Positions 53,552-63,119 of a DNA stretch of 64,000 nt are shown here, in pieces (within the stretch, counting starts at the first letter, position 1; every line of letters begins with the position of its first letter). The DNA is from Streptomyces mirabilis. GTDB lineage: Bacteria > Actinomycetota > Actinomycetes > Streptomycetales > Streptomycetaceae. Under the pieces are notes generated by a model. The model was not told the DNA's origin, made no database searches, and saw only the letters and a list, made by a program, of their open reading frames with translations. The stretch lies in assembly GCF_039503195.1 (NCBI RefSeq), contig NZ_JBCJKP010000001.1, positions 10,903,748 through 10,967,747 of the forward strand, written 5' to 3'. Both the position numbers and the translations under genes were made by a program.

Positions 53552-54991
53552 GTGAACAGCAACGAGAAGTCCGTCACGGCGGCGCAGCGGTGGACGCTCG
53601 CGCTGGCGTCGGTGGGTTCGTTCATGGTCGTCCTCGACCTGCTGGTGGTGGCCACGGCGCTGACCGCGATCCAGCGCGACCTGCATGCGTCGATCGAGGA
53701 CCTGGAGTGGACGATCAACGCCTACACCCTCAGTTTCGCGGCCCTGTTGATGACCGCGTCGTCGCTCGGCGACCGCTTCGGTCGCAGGCGGCTGTTCGTC
53801 GCCGGGCTCACCCTGTTCGCCGTGGCGTCGGCCGCATGCGCGCTGGCCCCCAGTACCGGCACCCTGATCGCGGCACGCGCCGTCCAGGGCATCGGTGCGG
53901 CGACCGTCATGCCGCTCGCCCTCGCCCTGCTGAACGCCGCGTTCCCGCCCGAGCGGCGCGGCTGGGCGCTCGGTATCTACGGCAGCGTCACCGGCCTCGC
54001 TGTGCTGCTCGGCCCGGTCCTGGGCGGCGTGATCACCGAGGGACTGGCCTGGCAGTGGATCTTCTGGCTGAACGTACCGGTCGGCCTGGCCGCGATCCCC
54101 TTCGTGCTCGCCCGGATCAAGGAGGGCTTCGGCCAGGGCACGGCGGTGGACTTCCCGGGCCTGCTGCTCTTCACCCTGGCCGCGTTCGGGCTCGTCTGGG
54201 GCCTGGTCCGGGCGGATGCGGCGGGCTGGGGCAGCGCGGAGGTGACTGGCGCGCTGGCCGGGGGAGCGGTCCTGGTCGTTGTCTTCCTGGTGTGGCAGTC
54301 CCGGGCCCGTACGCCGATGCTGCCGCTGCGGCTGTTCCGCTCCCGGGCGTTCTCGGCGGGCAACGCAGTGATGTTCCTGCTCAGCGGCTCGATGTCCGCC
54401 TCGGTGTTCTTCATCGCCCAGTATCAGCAAGTCACCCTGGGTCAGGGCCCGTTGGGCGCCGGCCTGCGGCTGCTCCCATGGGGCACCTTCGTGGTCCTGC
54501 TCGCCTCACGCACCGGAGCACTCGCCGACCGCTGGGGCGAACGCTCTCTCGTCGTCGCCGGCCTCGCCCTGCAGACCATCGGCACGGCCTGGATCGCGCT
54601 GATCGCGGCCCCGCACCTCTCGTACACGACCCAGGTCATCCCGCTGAGCCTCGCGGGCATCGGCTTCGCCCTGGCGATACCCGCCGTCACCAAAGCGGTG
54701 GTCAGCACCAGCACACCCACCGACATCGGCAAGGCCTCAGGCGCCTACAGCACGATGCGCCAGCTCGGCGGAGCCTTCGGCGTCGCGATCACCGCCGCGG
54801 TCTTCGCCGCCACCGGTGGCTACACCTCCGCTGCGGCCTTCAGCGACGGCTTCGGAGCAGCAATGACGGTGGCCGCCGGCCTCGGCGTCGCCGCAACGCT
54901 GGCGAGCACCTTGCTGCCGCCCCCGCGGCGACCGGCTCTGCGCGCCCCGACGGGAGCACCGGCCGAGGCAGACCGGGTGGACATCTCGTAA
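53552..54991 (+). CDS. MFS multidrug efflux transporter, DHA2 (14-TM) type
   Basis: 479 residues, GTG 53552. The first helix region (TLALASVGSFMVVLDLLVVA) contains the DHA2 motif with Asp, motif A is GDRFGRRRLF, and motif C is GPVLGGVI. About 14 membrane segments fit drug:H+ antiporters of the EmrB/QacA type. Start lies 221 bases from the divergent sigma-factor gene. A perfect hairpin terminator follows 38 bases after the stop. It likely exports an antibiotic or other toxic compound. Confidence 0.92.
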   Translation: MNSNEKSVTAAQRWTLALASVGSFMVVLDLLVVATALTAIQRDLHASIEDLEWTINAYTLSFAALLMTASSLGDRFGRRRLFVAGLTLFAVASAACALAPSTGTLIAARAVQGIGAATVMPLALALLNAAFPPERRGWALGIYGSVTGLAVLLGPVLGGVITEGLAWQWIFWLNVPVGLAAIPFVLARIKEGFGQGTAVDFPGLLLFTLAAFGLVWGLVRADAAGWGSAEVTGALAGGAVLVVVFLVWQSRARTPMLPLRLFRSRAFSAGNAVMFLLSGSMSASVFFIAQYQQVTLGQGPLGAGLRLLPWGTFVVLLASRTGALADRWGERSLVVAGLALQTIGTAWIALIAAPHLSYTTQVIPLSLAGIGFALAIPAVTKAVVSTSTPTDIGKASGAYSTMRQLGGAFGVAITAAVFAATGGYTSAAAFSDGFGAAMTVAAGLGVAATLASTLLPPPRRPALRAPTGAPAEADRVDIS

Positions 54992-55029
54992 CGGGCGGCC
55001 AGCAGGGGCGCAGTTCAACAGATACCGAA

Positions 55030-55057
55030 GGGCTCGGCCGGGGATCCGGCCGAGCCC
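55030..55057 (+). terminator. Perfect hairpin behind the MFS gene
   Basis: GGGCTCGGCCGG (55030-55041) pairs with CCGGCCGAGCCC (55046-55057) across GGAT, then CTTCAAA. Confidence 0.85.
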
Positions 55058-55302
55058 CTTCAAACTGCCCGAGGACCTGCGCGGGTGAACCGCCCGCCGG
55101 TTCTGGCGAACTGGGAGCAGGTCCTGGGGCAGGCATTCTTGGTCTCCCGGTAATGGGGTGTCCTGCGGACTGTTGTGCAGCCGCCGGTACGGAGACCGTG
55201 CTGCTGGCCGGGGAGCAGCGCCTGCTGCATGCAGCACGTCCCCGGGCGGTCGTGCGCGTGGATGGTGTTGGCCGGTGAGGATTCGGTTGACGTCGAGGTT
55301 GC

Positions 55303-55485
55303 TCAGTGAAGAACTGCGAGGTGGTCGGCGGCGCCACCATGCCACTCGATCATGAGAAGGGTGGCGTCGTCGCTGGTGTTCCCGCCCCGTTCCCTCCGGT
55401 CAGTTTCGGGCGCCTGTTGAGGGCGGTCTGGGATCGTGATGGTGAGGGGTTGGGGCTGGAGCCGTCCATGGCGGCTTCCGCCAAC
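55303..55485 (-). pseudogene. SpoIIE/PP2C phosphatase C-terminal scrap
   Basis: GGNTSDDATLLMIEWHGG is the end motif of SpoIIE-type phosphatases (DDATLL with the metal Asp pair). Only about 55 residues remain and nothing upstream continues the domain. It may once have belonged to a regulator like the 35.6-kb gene, which itself lacks this DD. Confidence 0.5.
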
Positions 55486-55924
55486 TGACGACACCGCGCT
55501 CGGCCTGGATATCTGCGACACCCACCACGACAGCCTGATCACCCTCGACGAGTCACCCTCCTGAGCCAGTCCGTCACCGGCGGAAGGCCCCAGGACATCG
55601 CCGACGCCTTCGCCGAGCTGGACCGACGGCAACGGCCCCCTCGACCCCGAGGGAATCCGCCCCGACGTCATCGAGCTCTTCACCAGCGACGCCCCCGACG
55701 CCCGCGGCAATTGGCTGTACGGGCCGCTGTAAGCCACCCGCCATGGCACGCCGCCTCGGGGCGGCACTGCCATGGCAACGCATGCACAGGAGCGTCCAGG
55801 CCTGAGGGTAAAGCCCAAGCTCACTTGTTCCGTCATGCGGGTGGTTTGCGGCTGTGAGGCTGCGGGCTCCGCCGGTCCGCTCGGAAACTGAGCCAGGGCG
55901 GTGTCGGCCGCCGGGAGGGGTCTC
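55486..55924. other. Intergenic stretch without an assigned gene
   Basis: A short coding-like piece on the plus strand (PEGIRPDVIELFTSDAPDAR, ending GNWLYGPL at about 55732) is not recognised and has no start. The right part contains the leader of the decarboxylase gene. Confidence 0.3.
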
Positions 55925-58324
55925 ATGGCGGACAGCAGGGTCTTGGTCGCGGTACGGGAACGTCCGCAGGATGAGGGGGCCGGTGCCGAGCAGTTGGCGC
56001 GCATCGGTGAGGCGATCGAGAAGCGGGGATTCGACGTCCGATGGGCGGTAGGCGTCGCGGACGCCGAGGCGGTGCTGCGGACGGAGGCGGGACTGAGCGC
56101 GGCACTGGTCGCCTGGGAGCTACCGGGCCACGGGGGCGCGGATGGCGGGCCCGGGGGCGCTGCGGTGCTGCGCTCCATCGGTCGGCGGTTCCAGGACCTT
56201 CCAGTCTTCTTGGTCATGACCGACGAGGTACGGGACCTGCCGCTATGGGTGTCGGAGTCCGTCGTGGGCTATGTGTGGCCGCTGGAGGACACTCCCGGGT
56301 TCATCGCGGGCCGGATCACCACCGCCGCGCGCACCTACCAAGATGCCGTCCTGCCGCCCTTCTTCCGGGCGCTGCGCCGCTTCGACGACGCGCACGAGTA
56401 CTCCTGGCACACCCCGGCCCACTCCGGCGGCGTCGCCTTGCTGAAGTCGCCCGCGGGCCGGGCCTTCCACGACTACTTCGGGGAACGGCTGTTGCGCAGC
56501 GACCTGTCGATCTCCGTCGGGGAGCTCGGCTCGCTGTTCGAACACACCGGCCCGATCGGCGAGGCGGAGCGCAACGCCGCCCGGGTCTTCGGCGCCGGCC
56601 TCACCTACTTCGTGCTGCACGGGGATTCCACCTGCAACCGCGTGGTCGGCCACTTCAGCGTCACCCGCGACGAGATCGCGCTGGTGGACCGCAACTGCCA
56701 CAAGTCGGTGCTGCACGGACTGGTCGTCTCCGGCGCCCGCCCGGTCTACCTGATCCCCACCCGCAACGGCTACGGCCTGGCGGGGCCGCTGCCCCCGGCT
56801 GAGCTCGCGGCGGACTCCGTCGCGGCCCGGATCGCCTCGAACCCGCTGACCCGGGGTGCCGTTTCGCCGCACCCTCAGTACGCCGTCTTCACCAACTCCA
56901 CGTACGACGGCCTGTGTTACGACGCCTTGGTGGCGGCACAGGCGTTCGCCATGAGTACGCCCCGGCTGCACTTCGACGAGGCATGGTTCGCGTACGCCCG
57001 CTTCCACCCGCTCTACGCGGGCCGGTACGGCATGTCGGTGGACGAGGACACCTTCCCCGGCTCGGACCGGCCGACGGTTTTCGCAACTCAGTCCACCCAC
57101 AAACTGCTGGCCGCGCTGTCGCAGAGCGCCATGGTCCACGTCAAGGCCGCCCCAAGGGCGCCCGTCGAACACGACCGGTTCAACGAGGCGCTGATGATGC
57201 ACGGCACCACCTCCCCGCTCTATCCGATGATCGCCTCGCTGGACGTGGCGACAGCGATGATGGACGGGCCGCAGGGCCGCTGGCTGATCGACGAGGCCGT
57301 GACCGAGGCGGTCCGTTTCCGCCAGGAGATGGTCCGCATCCGGCGCCGTATCGAGGAGGCCGGCGACCGACCGCCGTGGTTCTTCGGCGTGTGGCAACCC
57401 GAGACGGTTACCGACCCAAGCACCGGAACCCGACTGTCGTTCGACGAGGCCCCGGCCGACCTGCTGCGTACCGAGCCGACCTGCTGGCACCTGGAACCCG
57501 GTGCTGCCTGGCACGGTTTCCCGGGGCTGACCGACGGCTTCTGCATGCTCGACCCGATCAAAGTCACCCTGACCTGCCCGGGGATCGACGCGGTCGGCGA
57601 GACCGGAGAGTGGGGCATCCCGGCACGCGTGCTCACCGCGTACCTGGCCACCCGCCACATCGTCGTGGAAAAGACCGACAGCTATACGACGCTCGTCTTG
57701 TTCTCCATGGGCATCACCAAGGGTAAATGGGGCACCCTCCTCGATGCCCTGATGGACTTCAAGGCCCTCTACGACGAGGACGCCCCTCTTGACCGGATCC
57801 TGCCCGCACTGGTCGCCGAGCACCCCAGGCGATACGCGGGCCAAACCCTGCGCGAGCTGTGCCAGGACATGCACGACCATCTCCGCTCTGTCCGCCTCGT
57901 CGACCTGCTGGACACTGCTTTCCAGCAGCTGCCGGAACCGGTCGCTCCACCGCAGCTGTGCTATCAGCGCCTGATCCGCGGTGGCACCCATCGCGTACGG
58001 TTGGCCGAGGCGCCGGGCCAGGTGGCCGCCGCCATGATCACCGTCACGCCGCCCGGCATCCCCGTCCTCATGCCCGGCGAGAGCGTCGGCGCCCCGGCCG
58101 GCCCGCTGCTGCGCTACCTCACCGCCCTCGAATCCTTCGACCGCCGCTTTCCCGGATTCCGCAGCGAAACCCACGGCGTAACCCTCGACCCCGACAACGG
58201 CGACTACCTCATCGAATGCCTGCGACCGACAGTCAGCGAGGAAACAAACGCCGACGCACAGGAACGCCGCACCGTGACACCGTCCCAACGCAGCCATTCG
58301 AAGGAAACCCATGAGCGGTCCTGA
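55925..58324 (+). CDS. Orn/Lys/Arg decarboxylase (PLP, fold type I)
   Basis: 799 residues from ATG 55925 with GGGAGGGG upstream. The first ~130 residues are the receiver-like wing domain of inducible basic amino acid decarboxylases. The PLP domain has YSWHTPAHSGGVALLKSPAG, ELGSLFEHTGPIGEAERNAA, LHFDEAWFAYARFHPLYAGR with the cofactor Asp, and ATQSTHKLLAALSQ with the Schiff-base Lys. The C-terminal domain is complete. It should convert arginine, lysine or ornithine to agmatine, cadaverine or putrescine, consuming a proton. The exact amino acid cannot be told from motifs alone. It stands as a single gene. Confidence 0.92.
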   Translation: MADSRVLVAVRERPQDEGAGAEQLARIGEAIEKRGFDVRWAVGVADAEAVLRTEAGLSAALVAWELPGHGGADGGPGGAAVLRSIGRRFQDLPVFLVMTDEVRDLPLWVSESVVGYVWPLEDTPGFIAGRITTAARTYQDAVLPPFFRALRRFDDAHEYSWHTPAHSGGVALLKSPAGRAFHDYFGERLLRSDLSISVGELGSLFEHTGPIGEAERNAARVFGAGLTYFVLHGDSTCNRVVGHFSVTRDEIALVDRNCHKSVLHGLVVSGARPVYLIPTRNGYGLAGPLPPAELAADSVAARIASNPLTRGAVSPHPQYAVFTNSTYDGLCYDALVAAQAFAMSTPRLHFDEAWFAYARFHPLYAGRYGMSVDEDTFPGSDRPTVFATQSTHKLLAALSQSAMVHVKAAPRAPVEHDRFNEALMMHGTTSPLYPMIASLDVATAMMDGPQGRWLIDEAVTEAVRFRQEMVRIRRRIEEAGDRPPWFFGVWQPETVTDPSTGTRLSFDEAPADLLRTEPTCWHLEPGAAWHGFPGLTDGFCMLDPIKVTLTCPGIDAVGETGEWGIPARVLTAYLATRHIVVEKTDSYTTLVLFSMGITKGKWGTLLDALMDFKALYDEDAPLDRILPALVAEHPRRYAGQTLRELCQDMHDHLRSVRLVDLLDTAFQQLPEPVAPPQLCYQRLIRGGTHRVRLAEAPGQVAAAMITVTPPGIPVLMPGESVGAPAGPLLRYLTALESFDRRFPGFRSETHGVTLDPDNGDYLIECLRPTVSEETNADAQERRTVTPSQRSHSKETHERS

Positions 58325-58429
58325 CGGGGCGGGTGTCAATTCAACGGCTGATCCTGGTTGTTGAGTGGTCAGTTGTTGCTCGGGGCCAGGCGCCCCTCGA
58401 AGCTGATCTGGAAGGCGTTGAGTGGTGCC

Positions 58430-58899
58430 CGGAGTGAGTCGACTGCGATGGGCGACCCCGGCGGCGAGGCGGGCCCTTTGGGGGGTGGGCCGCAGGGCCT
58501 CCGGTCGCATGACCCCACCCTTGCCGTCGACCTCGATGATCAGCAGGACATCCCGGCCGGAGGGGACGGGAATGTGCTGCTGGCAGAAGGAATCGATGTC
58601 ACCGGATGCGGCGGCCACTAGCTGTTCGAGGCGACGCTTGCCCAGCACCCGTCCGAGCCGACCACCCGTGAACGCGCTTCCCGTCGTGCCGCCTCGTCTT
58701 CCTTTCGGGCCCGCAGATCCAGATGGTCCTGCAGCAGCTGCCGCAACAGCCCTCGCCCGGCCTGCTCCAGATGTTCCTCAAGCTCAGCGTGGGTCGACGA
58801 CTGGGCTGACTTGCCTTGCAGGGTGCATAACAGTGATTCGAAGGCACTGACCGAGCGGGCAACCACGTCAGTACTCACGCTTGTGTCATACGGTTCCAT
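58430..58899 (-). pseudogene. ISKra4-type transposase remnant with internal deletion
   Basis: The N-terminal part (EPYDTSVSTDVVARSVSAFE, LRQLLQDHLDLRARKEDEAA) is joined, with a frame change near 58640, to RRLEQLVAAASGDIDSF and LLIIEVDGKGGVMRPEALRP from the middle of the same kind of transposase. About 60 residues between them and the whole catalytic end are missing. Confidence 0.65.
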
Positions 58900-59288
58900 C
58901 CCGGGGCTTCTCGGCTCGCGTCGAATTGGTTGGCACCTTCGACTCTAGGGAGAAGAGCCTCTCCCCAAGAGGAGTTGGACCCCATTTCCGCCTCGTGACG
59001 GGCCGGAACGAACAGGCTTGGATCCCCCTCGACCAGCCAACCCCTGGCGACCAGCCGCTTCATCTTCCCCCGCGTACCCTCGATCTTCCCCACCCCGGCA
59101 GGCAGCCCGACCCTCGGCACGACCTGCTTGGCCCGCACCGGACCCGGCGCATCCCGGACCACCTCCACGATGTCCCGGTAGATCCTCGGGTGCGCACTCG
59201 TGTCCATCCCCGGCCGCCAGTGGGGCACCGCCAGCACCCCCACCACCTGCCGCTCGGCTCCGGCGTACGCGGATGACTCCTGGGTCAC
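58875..59288 (-). CDS. Small winged-helix-like protein next to ISKra4
   Basis: 137 residues (TQESSAYAGAERQVVGVLAV, PHWRPGMDTSAHPRIYRDIV). Segments RAKQVVPRVGLPAGVGKIEG and GKMKRLVARGWLVEGDPSLF have the helix-turn-helix-wing pattern. The 3' end overlaps the ISKra4 remnant by 25 bases. It may be an accessory gene of that element or an independent regulator. Function unknown. Confidence 0.5.
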   Translation of the reverse strand: MTQESSAYAGAERQVVGVLAVPHWRPGMDTSAHPRIYRDIVEVVRDAPGPVRAKQVVPRVGLPAGVGKIEGTRGKMKRLVARGWLVEGDPSLFVPARHEAEMGSNSSWGEALLPRVEGANQFDASREAPGWNRMTQA

Positions 59289-59309
59289 GTCCGCCCCTGC
59301 GGCTTCCGC

Positions 59310-59465
59310 CTCCGTGTCCCCTCACGTATCGGAGCAGCTACCGCGCCCAGCACAGCCGTGGCGGTTACCGCCAGGCCGGCTGTGCCCTCCGAGACACCCA
59401 AGTCTCGGCTGATGTCAGGCAGCAAGCCGACGGGGAGGAATTCCTGCACCACGGCACGAGACACG
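59310..59465 (-). pseudogene. MFS transporter N-terminal fragment cut by IS3
   Basis: QEFLPVGLLPDISRDLGVSE, then GTAGLAVTATAVLGAVAAPI is the first two helices of an arabinose-efflux-type MFS transporter (TEFLPVGLLPDMA..LGVSEGTAG). Upstream, the sequence switches without a gap to IS3 OrfB, and downstream it decays into Arg-rich sequence. Confidence 0.55.
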
Positions 59466-59830
59466 GTGCGGGATGCCGTGCACGGTCCTGAAGTCGCTGA
59501 TCACCCCGACCACTTGCGCCGGGGTGGCCCCAGCTACTTCACCCACAGGGCCATGCAGCGTTTGAGCACATCACGCTCCATGACCAGTTCCTCGTTGTCC
59601 CGCTTGAGCTGAGCGTTCTCCCGCCGCAGCCGCTCCAGCTCGTCGCTCTCACCGGCCGGCGTGGTCCCGGCCCGGCGGGCACGGGACACCCAGCTGGCCA
59701 GGGTGGTCTCGTTGATGCCCAGGTCCTTCGCGACCTCGGCGATCGGCTTGCCGGTCTCCGTCACGATCCGTACAGCCCCCTCACGGAACTCCGGATCGAA
59801 CTTCCGTCGCTTCTCCGCCGTGACTCCCAA
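59466..59830 (-). pseudogene. IS3-family element: OrfA plus start of OrfB
   Basis: OrfA (59534-59830, 98 residues) is complete: MGVTAEKRRKFDPEFREGAV, the HTH GKPIAEVAKDLGINETTLAS and a leucine-zipper-like tail ERLRRENAQLKRDNEELVM. OrfB begins in the -1 frame (VVGVISDFRTVHGIPHRVSC) as is usual for IS3 frameshifting, but is lost after about 25 residues at the MFS fragment. No integrase core remains. Confidence 0.8.
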
Positions 59831-59839
59831 CTTCCCCTG

Positions 59840-60256
59840 TAGTCACGGTCTTCACGCTACGAGGGGAGGGACAAGGCCGCCGCCCCGAACAACGGCCGGT
59901 GATGGGCTCGAGCTGCTCGGCCTCCCCAGCGCCGAGCCTGCTGTGACCGCCGGAGCCATGCCCCTGTATGGCATCCAGGATCCCAGGTACGCGGGTACAT
60001 CGTTGGCGTCCGACGTCGTCACTCGTTCGAGTTGCATGTTCACAGAGCGATAGATAGCGTTACGGACAGTAATAGGCCTGTCGCGTGGCATGGGCACCTA
60101 GGTGCCATGCGACTCCATGCTCGATTCGGTTCACCGGTGGTGCAGCCTCGGTGTGCGCACGATTTATGTCCGCGCCGGCGAGTGGAAGTCTCATCGAGGC
60201 AGCGCTCCTTCTGGACTCTCCACGACTCCGGACCCAGGAATTCAGGGAGATCCGCC
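59840..60256. other. Intergenic promoter region of the epoxide hydrolase gene
   Basis: No gene is seen. AT-richer patches at 60040-60080 could be promoter elements, followed by the palindrome listed separately. Confidence 0.35.
60093..60106. promoter_or_regulatory. 14-bp perfect palindrome upstream of epoxide hydrolase
   Basis: GGCACCTAGGTGCC is a perfect palindrome; with one bulged G the symmetry extends into flanking CAT/ATG. It lies 150 bases before the ATG. Candidate operator, binding protein unknown. Confidence 0.45.
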
Positions 60257-61581
60257 ATGCCCGATTTTCTCCGTTCGTATTCCCGTCGGAAGTTCATCTC
60301 TACTTCGGCGGCCGTCGCGACCGTGGCGGCGACAGGGGCTTTCGGTCTGCGATCCTGGGGGAATACGGAAAGCCAGTGTCGGCAAGTGAGAGGCAAAGCA
60401 TCCGCCCGTTCCGCGTGCATATTCCGGAGCATGATCTGACTGATCTGCGTCGACGCATCAAGACGACACGATGGCCCGATCGGGAAACCGTCCGGGATCA
60501 GTCCCAGGGTGTCCAGCTGGCCACGATGAAGGAACTCACCCGCTACTGGGGAACGACGTACAACTGGCGGAACATCGAGAAGACACTCAACTCTCTGCCG
60601 ATGTACATAACAGAGATCGACGGACTCGACATACAGTTCATCCATGTCCGCTCCCGCCACGCGGATGCCTTGCCGATCATCTTGACCCATGGCTGGCCCG
60701 GCTCCATTCTGGAGTTCTTGAAGGTCATCGGGCCGCTCAGCAACCCCACGGCCCACGGGGGCCGCGCCGAGGACGCCTTTCACCTCGTCATACCGTCGAT
60801 GCCGGGCTATGGCTTCTCGGAACGGCCGACGACCACCGGGTGGAACCCTGACCGTATCGCGCGCGCCTGGGCCGTGCTGATGGAGCGTCTGGGATACGAG
60901 CACTACGTTTCCCAAGGCGGGGACTGGGGTGCTGTGATTTCGGACAAGATGGCCGTACAGAAACCCCGCGGGTTGCTCGGAATCCACGTCAACTTCCCGG
61001 CCACCGTGCCGCCGGACATCGCGAAGAAGCTCGCCTGCGGTGACCCCGTACCCGCCGGTCTCGGCCCCGACGAGAAGGCCGCGTACAACCAGCTGGCCGC
61101 CTTCTACAAGACTGGATCCGGTTACTCGGCGATGATGGTCACTCGTCCGCAGACCGAGGGATACGGAGTGACGGACTCACCCGCCGGATTGGCCGCCTGG
61201 ATGTACGACAAGTTCGCGGCCTGGACCTACAGCGGCGGCCACCCCGAGCGCGTACTCACCAAGGATGAAATGCTCAACGACATCACACTTTACTGGGTGA
61301 CGAACACCGCGGTCTCCTCGTCGCGTCTTTACTGGGAGAACAACGCCAACAACTTCAACGCCGTGTCCGTGTCCATCCCGGCCGCCATCACGGTGTTCCC
61401 CGGCGAGATCTACCAGGCCCCGCGCAGCTGGGCGTCACGCGCGTACCACGACCTCTTCTACTACCACAAGGCCCGTAGCGGCGGCCATTTTGCGGCCTGG
61501 GAGGTGCCGGGCATCTTCACGGACGAACTCCGGGCCGCATTCTCGTCACTGCGCAACTCCCAGAGGAAAGCAGGAAAGTAG
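60257..61581 (+). pseudogene. Tat-exported epoxide hydrolase, frameshifted after the signal
   Basis: ATG 60257 follows AGGGAGA. The N-terminus is a Tat signal (SYSRRKFISTSAAVATVAAT). Near 60360 the frame changes; the next frame begins with the EHN domain (IRPFRVHIPEHDLTDLRRRI, TRYWGTTYNWRNIEKTLNSL) and continues as an alpha/beta hydrolase: LTHGWPGSILEF, the nucleophile in SQGGDWGAVISDKM and the His in SGGHFAAWEVPGIF. The whole would be about 440 residues and open epoxides with water outside the membrane. As read, the catalytic part is cut off from its export signal by one indel. Confidence 0.8.
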
Positions 61582-61817
61582 GCTGCCGACAGAAGTCGCC
61601 TTTCGATACAGGGAGCTGTCGATTATTTATTGAGGTCTTCCAGCGTCGCCGCTCCAGAGTGAGGACCGCTGCTGCCATCGGCACTTCCCCCATGCCGGAC
61701 CGTTCGCCGCGCGCATGGGTGGCACGCACGCGGAGAATGAAGCAGGGATCCGTTGCCAGGAGCACCACGCCCTCTGCCCCGCGGAGCGGCGGTGGCCCCT
61801 TCGTGAAGGTGGTGGCG

Positions 61818-63098
61818 ATGCCGACGTGGCGATTGCGGGACTTCCACGACGACGACCTGGACCGCGCCATCCAGATCTGGGACCAGAACCAGCAGGCGGA
61901 CGAGGCACCTGCCGTTTTCCCCGTATCGGAGGTCGTGACCGCAGCCAGGGCCGGAGGACCGGCCGTGGTGGCGGTGGTCGGCGACGAACTGGTGGGCGTC
62001 GCCGTGGCGCAGGCCTTCGGCGAGCGGGGCTGGATCACCGTGGTGGCCCTGGCCGGGACGTGGCGCCACCGCGGCATCGGGAGTTCCTTGATCGCCGAGC
62101 TTGAGCGGCGCCTGCGGTCACAGGGAGTCCGACGGATCGGCGCGCTCCTCACACCGGGGGCGACGGGAACCACAGCCTTGGAGAAATCCGGCTACCGCTC
62201 CCGGGCCGGGCTCGTCTTCTACGAGAAGGTCGAGCACCTCGGCGCGAGCGACGCCGGCCTCCTCGCGGAACTCGGGGGAAGATTGTTTCCGGGGGGTCTG
62301 TGGAACAGCCTCGCCGGAATGGAACGGGAGAAAGAGGCCATCGAGCGGCGGATCGTGCTGCCGCTGGCCCAGCCCGTGCTCGCCGAGCAGTACGGAGTGA
62401 AGCCGCCGAAGGCGGTGATCCTCTTCGGGCCGCCGGGCACCGGCAAGACCAGCTTCGCCCAAGCAGTCGCCTCGCGGCTGCAGTGGCCCTTCGTGGAGCT
62501 CTTCCCCTCCCGGCTTGCATCGTCCCATGAGGGAGGACTGGCGACCTCTCTGCGGGAGGCGTTCACCGAGCTGGCCGAGCTGGAGACGGTGGTGCTCTTC
62601 ATCGACGAGGTCGAGGAGATCGCCTCGGTCCGGTCCGGTACGGCTGTCGACCCCAGTCACGGAGTCACCAACGAACTGCTCAAGCTGATCCCCGTTTTCC
62701 GCGGCCACGACGACCGCCTCCTGATCTGCGCCACGAACTCCGTCCGCTCCCTCGATCCGGCGTTCCTTCGGCCCGGCCGCTTCGACTACGTCATCCCCGT
62801 CGGGCCGCCGGATCCTCAGGCCCGTTCGGCGGTCTGGCGACGCTATCTCGGGCCTGCCGCCACCCATGTCGACCTGCACCGTTTGGTGGAGGAAAGCGCA
62901 ATGTTCACGCCGGCCGATATCGAGTTCGCCGCTCGCAAGGGTGCCGCGACCGCCTTCGAACGCGAAGTCGCCCAGGGGAAAGGCATCCCGATCGGCACGG
63001 AGGACTACCTGCAGGCCATCGCCCAGACCCGTCCCACACTCACCGACCAGGCACTGAAGGACTTCGCCGAGGACACCGAGAAGTACGTGCGTATGTGA
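61818..63098 (+). CDS. GNAT acetyltransferase fused to AAA+ ATPase
   Basis: 426 residues from ATG 61818. Residues 1-140 are a GNAT domain (MPTWRLRDFHDDDLDRAIQI; acetyl-CoA loop TWRHRGIGSSLIAELERRL, 82-100; ALEKSGYRSRAGLVFYEK). Residues ~160-426 are a single AAA+ module of the Cdc48/FtsH type: Walker A GPPGTGKT (204-211), Walker B VVLFIDEVEEIA (258-269), sensor 1 LLICATNS and AFLRPGRFD with the arginine finger. No protease or membrane segment is present. The fusion suggests ATP-driven remodelling coupled to acetylation of a protein or small molecule. It stands alone; upstream is the epoxide hydrolase in the same direction. Confidence 0.85.
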   Translation: MPTWRLRDFHDDDLDRAIQIWDQNQQADEAPAVFPVSEVVTAARAGGPAVVAVVGDELVGVAVAQAFGERGWITVVALAGTWRHRGIGSSLIAELERRLRSQGVRRIGALLTPGATGTTALEKSGYRSRAGLVFYEKVEHLGASDAGLLAELGGRLFPGGLWNSLAGMEREKEAIERRIVLPLAQPVLAEQYGVKPPKAVILFGPPGTGKTSFAQAVASRLQWPFVELFPSRLASSHEGGLATSLREAFTELAELETVVLFIDEVEEIASVRSGTAVDPSHGVTNELLKLIPVFRGHDDRLLICATNSVRSLDPAFLRPGRFDYVIPVGPPDPQARSAVWRRYLGPAATHVDLHRLVEESAMFTPADIEFAARKGAATAFEREVAQGKGIPIGTEDYLQAIAQTRPTLTDQALKDFAEDTEKYVRM

Positions 63099-63119
63099 CA
63101 TCGAGGCACGCGCCGCAGA

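Noticed and set aside
56243..58648. Open frame of 801 codons on the minus strand
   Set aside because: Antisense shadow of the decarboxylase gene. Only its first ~60 residues are real coding sequence, the ISKra4 remnant.
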